This document shows positions 1 to 12,027 of a DNA stretch of 64,000 bases, one piece after another. Positions within the stretch are counted from its first letter, which is position 1; every line of letters starts with the position of its first letter. Position numbers and translations under genes: made by a program. Below the pieces are notes generated by a model that made no database searches, was not told the origin of the DNA, and worked only from the letters and a program-made list of their open reading frames with translations. Source of the stretch: Pictodentalium vernedei (Eukaryota; Mollusca; Scaphopoda; Dentaliida; Dentaliidae); assembly GCA_031216915.1 (NCBI GenBank), contig CM062291.1:38010484-38074483 (forward strand), read 5' to 3'.

Positions 1-351
1 CTTGTGTTGTCAGGGTTTTGAACTACATTTACCTGTACCTCACTAAATATTCCATTGAATATTGTTCTTAAAAGTTAGAAATTTTGTGGTAAGAAAATAT
101 TGTGTTTGTATCATTAAACCGATTTGCACTTTATTCCAGTGCTTTATATTATTTTTTCATAATTGACAAAAAGTCGTAATTGCATCTCCTTTTTTTGTTT
201 TTATGCACTTAGAGGTGTTTTCCCAAATCAGTGCACCACCAAAGAATCCATGTACCTTGGAGGTCATCTTGGGTGTGCATGATGATAAGTGCGCCTGGAT
301 TTTTTTTAAAATGAAGGTCTGTCATGAAATTTAAATCTGCACTCAAATTTA
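1..351. other. Unannotated AT-rich stretch
   Basis: I see no gene or recognisable repeat here. The ORFs in the region are short and look random. Confidence 0.5.
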
Positions 352-718
352 GAACAAGAGACTGTCACCCGGAAGCAACTATGCCCCTGACGTGGCAATG
401 ACCTTGATCTGTGACCTTGACCTTCATTGAACAAAAAATATTTTCTGTGTGACACATCGCCTCCCCATAAGCAAAATGTATGTAAAGTTTCATTTAAGCA
501 TCTCAGAGTTATGGAGTGGAAATGAAAATATTCCTGAAGGACAGCTGATCTTGATCTGTGTCCTTGACCTCCATCAAAAAAAAAAAATGTGCGCGATACA
601 TTGTCTCCCCATAAGCAACATGTATGCCAAGTTTCCACAAAATCCAACAAAGCATCCCAGAGTTATGGAGTGAACATGAAAATCTTCCCAACAGTTAACC
701 TTGATCTGTGACCTTAAC
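352..718 (+). repeat. Short tandem array, about 147-bp units
   Basis: About 2.5 related units. Each carries a TGACCTTGACCT-like block (near 402, 546 and 697) followed by a CATCGCCTCCCCATAAGCAA-like block and CAGAGTTATGGAGTG. The left edge AACAAGAGACTGTC resembles the AACAAGAGGCCCC start of the element beginning at 725, so this may be the leading part of a related tandem-core element without its 3' end. Confidence 0.6.
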
Positions 719-724
719 CTGAAA

Positions 725-3256
725 CAAGAGGCCCCAAGGGGCCGGAGGGCGCTCACCTGACATGGTAGCCTAAATATCAACCCGGAGAATTGATTTCAAC
801 AAGTTGCATCTGCTCCTCCTAAGAAAAGCTTGTACCAAATATCCAAAGATTCTGACCAGTGGATCTAAAAAAAAAAAAGAAGATTTTTAAAGAATATTCC
901 TCATATTGAACTAAGTTATAATTCGGGCTCCCACAGTGAGTCCAAATATGGACCTAGGGACTTGGCTTGAACAAAGTTGAATCTCACTCCCTAAGCATGG
1001 TGCATACCAAATATCAAAAGATTCTGCCTGCCGGATCTTGAGAAGATTTTTAAAGAAAATTCCTCATTTTGAACTAAGTTACAATTCAAGCTTCCACAGT
1101 GAGTCCAAATATGGACCTAGGGACTTGGCTTGAACAAACTTGAATCTCACCCACTAAGCATGGTGCATACCAAATATCAAAAGATTCTGCCTGCTGGATC
1201 TTGATAAGAAGATTTTCAAAGAAATTTGCCTGAAATGCATTAAGTTCGAATTCGGGCTTCTATAGTGAGCCCAAATATGAATCCAGGGGACCAATTTGAA
1301 CAAACTTGAATCAGATCCACCCCACAATGTTGCATACCAAATATCAAAACATTCTGCCTGCTGGACCTGGAGAAGAAGATTTTTTAAGAAATTTGCCTGA
1401 AATGCACTAAGTTCAAATTCGAGCTTCTATAGTGAGCCCAAATATGAATCCAGGGGGCCGATTTGAACAAATTTGAATCAGATCCACCCCTCAATGTTGC
1501 ATACCAAATATCAAAAGATTCTGCCTGCTGGATCTGGAGAAGAAGATTTTTGAAGAAATTTGCCTGAAATGCACTAAGTTCGAATTCGAGCTTCTATAGT
1601 GAGCCCAAATATGAATCCAAGGGGCCGATTTGAACAAACTTGAATCAGATCCATCCCTCAATGTTGCATACCAAATATCAAAAGATTCTGCCTGCTGGAT
1701 CTGGAGAAGAAGATTTTTTAAGAAATTTGCCTGAAATGCTCTAAGATCGAACTCAAGCTTCTATACTGAGCCCAAATATAAACCCAGAGGGCCTATTTGA
1801 ACAAACTTGAATCAGATCCACCCCACAATGTTGCATAACAAATAACAAAAGATTCTGCCTGCTGGAACTGGAGAAGAAGATTTTTTAAGAAATTTGCCTG
1901 AAATGCACCAAGTTCGAATTTGGGCTTCTATAGTGAGCCCAAATATGAATCCAGGGGGCCGATTTGAACAAACTTGAATCAGATCCACCCCACAATGTTG
2001 CATACCAAATATCAAAAGATTCTGCCTGCTGGATCTGGAGAAGAAGATTTTTTAAGAAATTTGCCTGAAATGCACTAAGTTCGAATTCGAGCTTCTATAC
2101 TGAGCCCAAATATAAACCCAGGTGGTCGATTTGAACAAACTTGAATCAGATCCACCCCACAATGTTGCATGCCAAATATCAAAAGATTCTGCCTGCTCGA
2201 TCTGAAGAAGAAGATTTTTTAAGAAATTTGCCTGAAATGCACTAAGATCGAATTCGGGCTTCTATAGTGAGCCCAAATATGAATCCAGGGAGCCGATTTG
2301 AACAAACTTGAATCAGATCCACCCCACAATGTTGCATACCAAATATCAAACGCTTCTGCCTGCTGGATCTGGAGAAGAAGATTTTTTAAGAAATTTGCCT
2401 GAAATGCACTAAGTTCGAAATCGGGCTCCTGTACTGAGCCCAAATATGAACCCAGGGGGCCGATTTGAACAAACTTGAATCAGATCCACCCTACAATGTT
2501 GCATACCAAATATCAAAAGATTCTGCCTGCTGGATCTGGAGAAGAAGATTTTTTAATCTTTTTCCCATTGCCTACAGTGTTAAAAAGTGCTGACTCAGCA
2601 CTTTTTCAAAGTCCTGAAAAAAGTACCTTGTGATCAAACCGATAGGGATTTTTTTAAACCACTCTATTCTACTAGATAAAAGTAAGCTTTATACAAAATA
2701 AGAATTCCCTGTGCCGTGTAGTTTTGGAGATATGGCAGTTTTAAGGTTTTTCCTTTTTAGCTCCCGAGGTTCCTACGGGGCAATGAGAAAATTTTTTTTT
2801 GCATCAATCAACTACTTATGACCCATTATCACCTCATATCAAATTTGGTTCAAATCGACCTGACGGTTCTGAAAATAGAAATTTTAGGCGTTGCCAAAAT
2901 TTTTGCCACTCCCATAACGAAGGCAAATAATGCCCGACAAACTTCTCTTGAACAAACTTGAGTCTACACCTCAAAAGGAAGCTGCATACCAAATATCAAG
3001 TTTCTGCTATTGCTGGTTCTTGAGAAGAAGATTTTTTAAGAAATGGAGCATTTTTGCCCCATCCCTCTGCTCAATATGAGCTGAAACCTAATTTGACAAA
3101 AAATCAAAATGCCCTTATATAGCCCCTGCTCACATGAAATTTCATTAATATGCGGCCAGCGGTTTGGGAGAAAAAGGCCCAAACACCACCTTCACGTCGG
3201 ACGACGGACAAAAAGTGATCAGAAAAGCTCACCCTGACTTTCAGTCAGGTGAGCTA
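725..3256 (+). mobile_element. Tandem-core element, family A copy 1
   Basis: Begins ACAAGAGGCCCCAAGGGGCC, whose GGCCCC-AA-GGGGCC forms a 5' hairpin, followed by the box GCTCACCTGAC. An array of about ten monomers follows (about 780-2560); the phase-matched GAAGAAGAT word recurs at exactly 167 bp for eight steps (ends 1213, 1380, 1547, 1714, 1881, 2048, 2215, 2382, 2549). Next come a unique 3' domain (2560-3170), a GACGACGGAC linker, and a 3' hairpin AGCTCACC...GGTGAGCT at 3227-3255 that repeats the box in inverted form. It has no coding capacity. The design resembles bivalve pearl/CvA or Helentron-derived non-autonomous elements; that assignment is inference. Confidence 0.85.
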
Positions 3257-4226
3257 ATAAACAAAGCAGGCAGAGATGCAGACATTGATTGGAAAAACCA
3301 GTTTGCAAAACACAATTCACCACTCATTTTAACTGGATGCTCTCCATAGTATAGCAGCCTGTGTGTACAGTAAGCAACATGATAGTATGCAAATAGATCA
3401 CATGCTGTCATTTCAATTTTCTGATTGGTTAAAATTGACCTGTACATTATCATTCAAAACCTGCATGAAAAGAGAATGCCCCACATTTTAGTTGAAGAAT
3501 GGAAAACTACGGAGTGCAAAATGGGTCATATTAATCACTATGCAAGGATAACACTGTACTCTGATGAGGCGTAAATTGCCCTTTATTTCCGAGGATTTGT
3601 TTGCAACTTTCTGTGTTTAACTGTGGTTCTCAAGTTGGCAAAGTAATCACAATCCACCATTTCGCCAAATTCAAGCACTATTCAAGGCATTGTATAGGAT
3701 TTCAAGTACTTTTCAAGATTGAAACTGAATTCAAAAACTTTTCATGGAGAGGGCCGAAATTCAAGGACTTTTCATTTTTGTGCGAATCCTGTTACTTATC
3801 AAAATTTTGAAAGAATGAACTCTTGTTGGTGCAAATGTACATGTATAACATACACTAACTTAAGGAACAATACATTTGATAGGTTAAAAATAAACCAGGT
3901 AAGAAACCAATGTTCATAATCAATCAGAATTTCAAGGAGGGAGGTTATCCAAAGATAATTTTTCAGGCCTGCTAATTTCAACATTTTGCGCAACCCATTT
4001 ATCGTTCAACTGGTCTGAGCTTTGGTAACTTATTGATCATTCCCCTTGATTTAGGTAGCCCATTAGGTAACCTAAATATTTATGTGTTGCAATTATGCCG
4101 ATATATGAACTGTTTTATCATCACGAAGTGTTTGCTCCTATGGGTAATATCCTGATGAATAAAGATGATTCTTCAGGAACAATAATGAGGTTGTGTTGCA
4201 GAAATTCAGATACAAATGAGTTGCAA
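3257..4226. other. Unannotated, with a TCAAGGACTTTTCA-rich patch
   Basis: No gene recognised. Around 3670-3780 there are repeated AAGTACTTTTCAAG and CAAGGACTTTTCA words, related to patches near 35800 and 38700; this is an old dispersed repeat. Confidence 0.4.
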
Positions 4227-4621
4227 TGTCCCCCGAAAAAACAAGTCAAAAAAGGGGCAGAACTCTAGTAAAAATCATCGGTCCAACCCATACTCGAACT
4301 TGACCTGTATTATTACCCCAGAAAGTCACATACCAAAATTCTTTCCGATCAAATAATCCTAACTGGAGTTATCATCCAGACATCGCAAATCTTGAAATTT
4401 CTAAGTCGAAAACGGGGTATAACTCTAATAAAAATGATCGGTCCGAACCCACACTCGAACTTGACCTGTGGTTTGGGCTAAGGTCACATACCAAAATTGG
4501 TTCCAATCAAATGAGCCAAACTGGAGTTATCCTGGGGACACCAAGTGGAACGGACACACAGACAGACGGATGGATGGACACTGCTGATTTCTATAGTCCC
4601 TGAAAAATTTTTCGGGGGACA
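4227..4621 (+). mobile_element. Tandem-core element, family E
   Basis: Bounded by a perfect 14-bp inverted pair TGTCCCCCGAAAAA / TTTTTCGGGGGACA. Contains two related core units 160 bp apart (AACTCTA(G/A)TAAAAAT at 4261 and 4421, both continuing into ACTCGAACTTGACCTGT). A linker with GACAGACGGATGGATGGACA is followed by a terminal hairpin CCCTGAAAAA/TTTTTCGGGG at 4598-4618. Its size and layout are a miniature of the family A plan with a different sequence. Non-coding. Confidence 0.75.
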
Positions 4622-4770
4622 ATTATAGCTTAATCTTGGCATGGGCTAGCATGCTGCAGAAGAGTATAACATTCATATTCACCACTTTGTGGCAGAGACA
4701 TGAATATATATTACTGCTATTTCCTGATTTTGTATCTATGCTACATCATAAGATGATCAAAAATTTAAAA

Positions 4771-4922
4771 TGATGTTGAGCATCAACCAATCATCAGCAT
4801 AGCTGTTTGCATCTGCCTAAAGCATAGCTGCTCTGTTGGCCAATAATTGGCCAACAGAGCAGCTATACTTCAGGCAGATGCAAACACCCGTGCAGCTGAT
4901 GATTGGTTGATGCTCACATCAT
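4771..4922. repeat. Foldback (palindromic) MITE
   Basis: Nearly the whole 152 bp is a palindrome. TGATGTTGAGCATCAACCAA on the left pairs with TTGGTTGATGCTCACATCA on the right, and the centre (4824-4866) has 21-bp perfect arms separated by one base. The arms contain GCATCTGCCT / AGGCAGATGC. No target duplication is obvious. Confidence 0.75.
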
Positions 4923-5117
4923 TCTACCATTCATTAGAACTTGATCATTCAACTTTTGCCTGACCCAGCGACAATTTGGCACGACCAGTGTTTCGTTCAT
5001 GTGTTTTTCGTTTTAGGTAACCTCCACGTGACCCCAATGGCCATTCGCCTCAAATCGACAGGCCTGTTTTTTAATAGCCTTACTACCATATTGCCCCTGT
5101 GAACCTTTGAGGTATAC

Positions 5118-5506
5118 TTATTTATTTATTGGTGTTTAAGGTCGTATACTTATGCACAATGGCTAATCATGACCATGACAGTTTTACGGGTGGAGGAAGG
5201 CGGAGTACCCGGCGAGAACCACCCAGCAATGATGAGAAGCTGCCAGCTCTCCAACATCGTAACTCTGCACAGGCAGGGTTAGATTGGTTGAAGACTTGCG
5301 TATCATCGACTTGCAGTACGCCTTAGTACACGGCATCATCGTGCCCCCATGTGGACAATCGGGGTTAAGTGCCTTGCCCAAGGACACAACACAGGAGTCC
5401 GAATTGATAGCTCAGACAGTCACCCATCAGAGGACTAACCGGGCTTGATGTTGCTTAAATTCGATGATCTGACGAGAATCGGTTACCGCAATGCCACCGC
5501 GCCCCC
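5118..5506 (-). mobile_element. SINE with a 5S rRNA-derived head and conserved core
   Basis: Read on the minus strand. The 5' end (about 5483-5405) contains CGTCAGATCATCGAA, TTTAAGCAACATCAAGCCCG, GTTAGTCCTCTGATGGGTGA and CTGTCTG, which follow the 5S rRNA order including the internal promoter region. The first 25 nt (GGGGGCGCGGTGGCATTGCG) do not look like 5S and resemble a tRNA A-box stretch. Then comes the core TGTGTCCTTGGGCAAGGCAC, a core type found in animal SINEs, and a long body. The 3' tail ends in a TTATT-rich (plus-strand) repeat. The body and tail are shared with the SINE at 61284, which has a tRNA head instead. This is a retroposon, not a functional 5S gene. Confidence 0.88.
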
Positions 5507-6106
5507 TAATCTTCATGTCTGTTGAATGGCAGCAATTGGAAGAGCCCATATTCATTATTTTAGGGTAGAGCTATCATTATTTTCAATATGCAGCCTTGGT
5601 ATTGCATGTTGAAAATATTGATTGGTCTGCCCCACACATTTTCTTAGCCAGCATCATATTTAATGAAATTCTGAAGTATGTTCCTGGGCCAGAAAAGTAG
5701 TCCCTCAGGTCCAAAGAACTAATGTTCTTGGGACAGAAAAGCAGTCCCTCAGGTCCAAAGAACTAAGTGTGAGTCAAAACAAATGTATTAATTGCAAGAA
5801 AAAAAATCTGCATCAAAAAGTAATTTTTCAGTAACAGAAAAACGAGAAATATTACATTTTTCGACTAGTAATTTATTTCTGAAAGTTTTTCACTCAATCT
5901 ACCTAGATTTATTGAATCAAGTTTTTTCTTCTAATCATCTTCAATGCACAAAAATTTTCCCTCTTGCAAAGAAACACTACTATTGTAGTGATGAACCAAT
6001 ATATAAACTTGCTATGAGTCAATTACTGATTATTTCACCAAACAAGCGGCCAATTTCGATAGTTTGAATAGAGCACAGAAAAAAAATAGGCCGATGAAAT
6101 CGTCAG
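5507..6106. other. Unannotated, with a 44-bp direct duplication
   Basis: The 44-bp unit containing TCCCTCAGGTCCAAAGAACT occurs twice (5701 and 5745). A 91-codon plus-strand ORF at 5792-6067 has no recognisable domain and looks fortuitous. Confidence 0.45.
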
Positions 6107-6636
6107 ATGTGTACCCATACACGCAATTAGTAGAAAGCTGTATGACGGAGGGCCACCACAGATGCCGACATTATGTACACCATACATGGTATGGGTACAT
6201 ATAGATATGGATTGGAGGAGTGTCTAATTTGATGGATAAAGGGTTAATATCTCCGGATCAAATAATCAGATTTACATAAAAAACAATACAACACAGCACA
6301 TCAGTAACCTGAATAAATATATAAAGTAACAGGACAATCGGATTGATATTTTTTGAGTTATCTCATGCCAAAGGGATTGGAGAAATTTTCAATTTGAAGG
6401 ATAAAGGGTTAATATCTCAGGATCAAATTATCTGATTTACACCAAAAACTATACAGCTCGGCACATCAGTAACCTGAACGCAAATATAAAGTAACCTGAC
6501 AATCCAAGCAATATTTTTCAAGTTATCAAATGCCAAAGAAATGGATACGGACGCCGGACGGACAAAGGATGGACGAACAACGGATGGCTACCCCAGATGC
6601 CGGCATTATGTGTACCATACATAGTATGGGTACATA
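6107..6636 (+). mobile_element. Tandem-core element, family F, with two copies of its 3' end
   Basis: The 5' box ATGTGTACCCATAC is inverted against the 3' GTATGGGTACATAT. Two core units 165 bp apart share GGATAAAGGGTTAATATCTC (6234 and 6399). The linker is CGGACGCCGGACGGACAAAG, then GGATGGACGAACAACGGATGG. The terminal block GATGCCG(A/G)CATTATG...GTATGGGTACATATA occurs twice: at 6152-6201, close to the 5' end, and at 6596-6637. Each has the hairpin TGTACC.ATAC/GTATGGGTACA. Non-coding. Confidence 0.75.
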
Positions 6637-7658
6637 TAAAAATCTGTTGTCATCTGCATACCCTATATTTCATTGATAAATCACCAATAACTCAAGTTTA
6701 ATAGCATATAAGTTCTCAGACTGTGCATTTTGGTGCTGGGCAATTTTAGCCAAAATAATATTTGCAGGGTTTTTTTTGGAAAGATCATGATTAACGATAT
6801 AATCACATGATATTGTTCTCTTGTGAAGGTTGTGTTTATTCTGGTAAATAGTGTTTATATAGTTTAATGCATGAATACAATACACTCTTTATATTAACCA
6901 GAAATATACTGAGCACACATACTTTGTGTCTCAATTAAATAATCACTTTGATGTAAATGTGTGTTGTGAACTTGTGCCCATGCATGTTTTATGGACCGTA
7001 AGGCACAGGACATATCGGAATTTAATGTTCATTTTCCAACTTTATACCTCCCTTGAATTACCTTGTTGTGTTTCTCCCAATCTTTACTCTGCAGGCAACA
7101 CAGTTACACTGCAGAAAAAACATCAATGGAGGTGTTCCGTAACAATCATCCACTATTGAAAAAAGATTGTTTTAGAGTTTTTTCTCCAATTTTATTTTAC
7201 TATTGTGATGTGAAGCCTGTATCATGAAATACTGCAGACTGCCAGCTGAATACAGTGTATTTATTTGTTAACGTTATGTGCAACATTATGCAGCATCATG
7301 ATCGAAGATCAGTGACTTCGATCAATTGGGAAACAGTGCCGATCTCATACTAATTGCAGGAGGTAAATCCTGAAACATCTCGGCAATACAGATTCTTATA
7401 TTCTACTATGCACTACATAGGTTTTCAATGGGCAAACTTCATTGACATGGCCTGATTGATATCAGTGATTTTTAATAGTTTTAAATATAGAATAATAGGA
7501 AACTTGATAGTTTTTAACTCCCGGTTTTGCTCCCCGATTCCAATTATCAGTTCATCACTAACTCCTAATTTCATCAAAACATTCCTACATGTTGATTTTC
7601 ATCAAACCAAACATTAACTGTTGATATTAAGAATCAAAAAAGTTATACTACAACTAAC
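6637..7658. other. Presumed MCM5 intron sequence without recognised elements
   Basis: AT-rich, no repeat or exon recognised. I looked here for the next MCM5 exon (the words IRSSYIRV, PQEEEEF) on the minus strand and did not see it. Confidence 0.45.
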
Positions 7659-7743
7659 TTTTGATGGCTTAGCAGACTTTTTTATTGAGTATATTCCCAT
7701 TATTGTCACTCGATTACCAGGCACAAGCCGATCACACAAGTAC
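7659..7743 (-). CDS. MCM5: MCM5 exon ([20 protein letters not shown])
   Basis: One base plus 28 codons. The words [20 protein letters not shown] then KKSAKPSK match human MCM5 [20 protein letters not shown] followed by KKFGLTTS, in the OB-fold. Acceptor TTTCAG, donor GTTAGT. The opening G completes the split Arg codon of the exon ending at 26614, so the two exons join in frame across an 18.87-kb intron. The last few residues diverge from human, as this linker usually does. The next exons (rest of the OB-fold, Walker A/B helicase core) are not visible between 1 and 7658 and should lie further down the minus strand. Confidence 0.95.
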
Positions 7744-8061
7744 CTGAAATAACGGAGAAGTTCATTTTCAGAAACATTGAAGATCTGAATTAAATGACAT
7801 AAATGACAAAACAAATTAGGTCAAACTTTACAAAAACCAATCAGAGTATATGTGAGATGTTTTTGCCTTCAATCTACTGATCTAGCATGGCCAGTAGACG
7901 AAACATATAAAAATAAACAAAATATTTCTTCAGTAACAAATTTTTAAAAACCAAATACATAGCTTAGGCCTAAAAAAGTTAAAAATTTGTTTCTTAGGCC
8001 CTCCCGCATGGTCCTTTTGGCTGCTGCACACTCTCTTTTTATAACAAATGTAAACTTAAAA
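7744..8061. other. MCM5 intron, unannotated
   Basis: Begins at the acceptor of the exon at 7743. Nothing else recognised. Confidence 0.5.
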
Positions 8062-9825
8062 CCAGAGGCTCAAGTGAGCCTAAAACACTCAACTGGCTCA
8101 AATTGTCAAAACAGATAAGTGTATCAGTAAGTGATCAGCAGCAAGAGCATTTATTTTTATTTGCTATGACACGACCAAAGGCAACTTTTTTGGCCATTCA
8201 TTTCTGCTGGCCCTAGCAAAGCTTCCTAGCAAGATCTGTTCGGTGAAGTATTAAAACCAACAACCGAACAAAATTTTTGTTTTTGTTTGGTTTTCAACTA
8301 CTGTGGCTCTCTCAAGCCCCCCCACCCCCCCCCCCCCCCCCCAAAAAAAAAAAACAAAATAAAAAAAAAAAACAAGAAAAAATAAGCGAGTCGATTTGAA
8401 CAAACTTGAATACGACACCCCAAGAGATGTTCCATACCGAATATGAAAGGATTCTCACTGGTGGATCTGAAGAAGAAGAATTTTCGAAAAATTTTCACAC
8501 ATTGCTCTAAGTTAAACTTTGGGCTTCAATAAAAAGCCCAAATATTAACCCAGGGACCTGACTTGGACAACCTTCAATCTAACCCTCCCAGAGGTGTTGT
8601 ACACCAAATATCAAAAGAATCTGACTGCTGGATCTGAAGGAGATGATTTTAAATGATAATTCTCCATATTGCACTAAGTAAATATTTGGGCTCCCATGGG
8701 GAACCCAAATATTAACCCAGAAACTTGATTTGAACAAATTTGAACCTTACACCTCTAGAGATGTCACATACTAAATATGAAAGGACTCTCACTAGTGGGT
8801 CTGAAAAGGAAGATTTTTTACAAAATTGTCTCATATTGCACTAATATTTATCCAGGGAACCCATTTGAACAAACTTGGATCTAACCCCCCATAGAGATAC
8901 TGCATACCACATATCAAAAGAATCTGACTCGTGGATCTGAAGAAGAAGATTTTTAAAGATTATTCCCCATATTGCACAAAGTCAATATTCAGGCTCCCAT
9001 CAGAAGCTAAAATATTACCCAGGGACTCGATCTGAACAAGTTCAAATCTTACACCTCCAGAGATGTCACATACCAAATATGAAAGGATTCTCAACAGCAG
9101 CCCTGAAAAAGAAGATTTTTAAGAAATTTTCTCATACTGCACCAAGCTAAAATTTGAGCTCCAATAAAGTGCCCAAATATTCATCCAGGGATCCCATTTG
9201 AACCAACTTGAATCTAACCCCCCGAAAGATGCTGCATACCAAATATCAAAAGAATCTGACTGGTGGATCTGAAGAAGATTTTTAAAGATTATTCCCCACA
9301 TTGCACCAAGTTAATATTCGGGCTTCCATAGGAAGCCAATATATTAACCCAGGGACTCAATTTGAACAAACGTTAATCTGACTCCTGTGGAGATGTTGTA
9401 CACCAAGTATCAAAAGAATCTGACTGTTTGATCTGAAGAAGATTTTTAAAGCTTATTCCACATAGCGCCCCAAGTTAATTATTTGGGCTCCTCTGTTGAG
9501 CCCAAATATGAACTGAGGGGGGCAATTTGAACACACTTGTATTTGACCATCCTATGGATGTTGCATACCAAATAACAAAAGATTCTAATACTTAAGCGGT
9601 TTTGGAGAAAAATCTTTCAATTTTTGCAAATATGTTGACTCAGTATTTTTTCAAATACCCCTTCCGAACACCCTGGCACAACCGATGACCATTTTTTTTT
9701 AATCCATTCTTCTGGTCAAAAGGATGCCTCATACCAAATAACAGTTCTCTGTTCAATGTAGTTTGAGAAATATGAGCATTTGAATTTTTTTCTATTTTTA
9801 GCCCCTGGGGTGCAACCAGAAAAAA

Positions 9826-12027
9826 CAAGAGGCCCCACGGGGCCTGAGGGCGCTCACCTGATACTGGCCGAGTCATATCACCAAAATAGCAAGGGATTCT
9901 GCCTTGTGGTTATTATCAGTTTTTCAACATAAAAGTGTTTTCTCTACTTAGTAACCCAGAGTGTTCATATGTTAGATCCCCATATTGGGTACTCAATAAT
10001 TTATCTATTTATTTATTGGAATTTAAGGTCACTTTCTAAGGCTACATCATTACAGAGGCATAATTATAATATCAGGTTTGGTCAATCGTTTATGCCTATT
10101 ACTGCCCACTTTACAGGGCTTTCAACGCAGGAATTGGTTACTGGGCCCAATTTTATCAATAAACCAGAACTTGAACAAATTTCAATTTGCCGCTTCTAAG
10201 AAAACTAAAAATCAAATATCAAAAGATTCTGAGAGGAGTATCAGAAAAAAAAGATTTTTTAAGAATATTTCTCATACTGAACTAAGTTATACATGGGCTC
10301 CCATAGGGAGCCCAAAAATAAAAGCTTCTGAAGCAGTGTTTTGGAAGAAGAAGATTCTTCAACGTTATTCCCATTAGCTACACTGTTAAAAAATGATGAC
10401 TCGGCACTTTTAGTCCTAGAAAAGAACCTTATGATAAAATTTTTACCATTTTTTTCTTCCGGTCCTAAGGAAGCTTCACACCATATAAAAATTCTCAGTG
10501 CCATGTAGTTCTGGAGATATGGGCATTTAAAAAGAAAAAAAATTTTTAGCTCCTGCAGTTCCCGTGGGGGACAGGAAAACAATTTTCGGCATAAATTAGG
10601 TACTTACGACCCAATAAGCCCTCATATCAAATTTGGTTCAAATCGACTTTTTGGTTTGGAAAATAAAAATTTTGGTATAATTTGGGCTCCCACAGTGAGC
10701 CCAAATATGAACCCAGGTACTTGGCTTTACCAAACTTCACTCTCAGCCCCTAAGAATGCTGTACATCAAATATCAAAACATTTTGACTGGTGGATCTGAA
10801 AAAAAAATTTTTTTTAAAGAATATTCCTCATATTGAACTAAGTTATAATTTGGGCTCCCACAGGGAGACCAAATATGAGCCGAAGGACTTGACTTGAACA
10901 AACTTGAATCTCACCTCCCTAAGCATACTGTATACCAAATATCAAAAGATTCTGACCGGTGGATGCGAAGAAGAAGATTTTAAAAGAATATACCTCGTAT
11001 TGCACTAAGTTACAATTTGGGTTCCCAAAGGGAGTCCAAATATGAACTCAGGGACTTGGCTTGAACAAACATCAATCTCACCCCCCCTAAGGATGATGCA
11101 TAGCAAATATCAAAAGATTCTGATTTGTGGATCCGAAGAAGAAGATTTTTAAAATATATCCCTCATATTGCACTAATTTGAACATTTGGGTTCCCATAGG
11201 GAACCCAAATATGGACCGAGGAATTTGATTTCTACAAATATGTGAATCAATGTTCCAAAGATGTTATATGTAAAATATGAAAGCTTTTAGAGCAGTGGTT
11301 TGGAAGAAAACAATTCTTTATTTTTTTCCCATTGCCTACTGTGTTAAAAAATACTGACTCAGCACTTTTTCAGAGTCCCGAAAAAGTACCCTATGATAAA
11401 ACCGATAGCAATTTTTTTTTACCAATCCTTTCTGTTGGTCCCAAGAAAGCTTCACACCAAATAAAAATTCTCACTGCCGTGCAGTTTTTGAGATATAGGC
11501 GTTTTAATTTTTTTCTATTTTTAGCTCCTGTGGTTCCCACGGGGCTACAGGAAAAAAAATTTCTGCATAAATTAGGTACTTATGACCCAATAAGCCCTCA
11601 CATAAAATTTGGTTCAAATTGGCCTCTCGGTTTAAAAAATAGAAATTTGGGGTGGGGCCAAAATTTTTGCTCCTCCCATAACATCGCCAAGTATAGACCT
11701 ACAAACTTCTCTTGAACAAACTTGAGTCTACACCTCAAAAGGAAGCTGCATACCAAATATCAAGTCTCTGCTATTGCTGGTTCTTGAGAAGAAGATTTTT
11801 TAAGAATTGGAGCATTTTTGCCCCACCCCTCTGCTCAATATGAGCCGAAACCTAATTTGCCCAAAAATCAAAATGCCGCTATATAACCCCTACTCACATG
11901 AAATTTCATTAACATGCGGCCAGTGGTTTGGAAGAAAAAGACCCAAACACCACCTTCACGCCGGACGACGGACGACGGACGAAAAGTGATCAGAAAAGCT
12001 CACCCTGACTTTCAGTCAGGTGAGCTA
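9826..12027 (+). mobile_element. Tandem-core element, family A copy 2 (nested)
   Basis: Complete from ACAAGAGGCCCCACGGGGCC and the GCTCACCTGA box to the 3' hairpin AGCTCACC...GGTGAGCT at 11997-12026. Its array is about seven diverged monomers (about 10170-11300), and its 3' domain matches copy 1. It sits inside the 3' domain of the outer element 8062-12430 and itself carries a SINE fragment at 10000-10168. Monomer hairpins include GGGCTCCCATAGGGAGCCC (near 10294) and GGGTTCCCATAGGGAACCC (near 11188). Confidence 0.85.
10000..10168 (-). mobile_element. SINE-like fragment sharing the common 3' tail
   Basis: On the minus strand this ends in a tail similar to GTGACCTTAAA...CCAATAAATAAATA. The body matches the elements at 34346 and 35023 (plus-strand CACTTTACAGGGCTTTCAAC, TGGTTACTGGGCCCAATTTT). 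No Pol III head is visible. Inserted in family A copy 2. Confidence 0.6.

Noticed and set aside
1812-2443. ORFs of 67-74 codons in the family A array
   Set aside because: They are chance frames repeated with the monomer; monomers differ by indel-like and stop changes and show no coding pattern.
5400-5506. A 5S rRNA gene
   Set aside because: Only part of 5S is present and it leads directly into a SINE core, body and A/T-rich tail; no terminator follows.
8298-8498. Glycine/phenylalanine-rich minus-strand ORF
   Set aside because: It translates poly-C and poly-A runs inside a repeat element.
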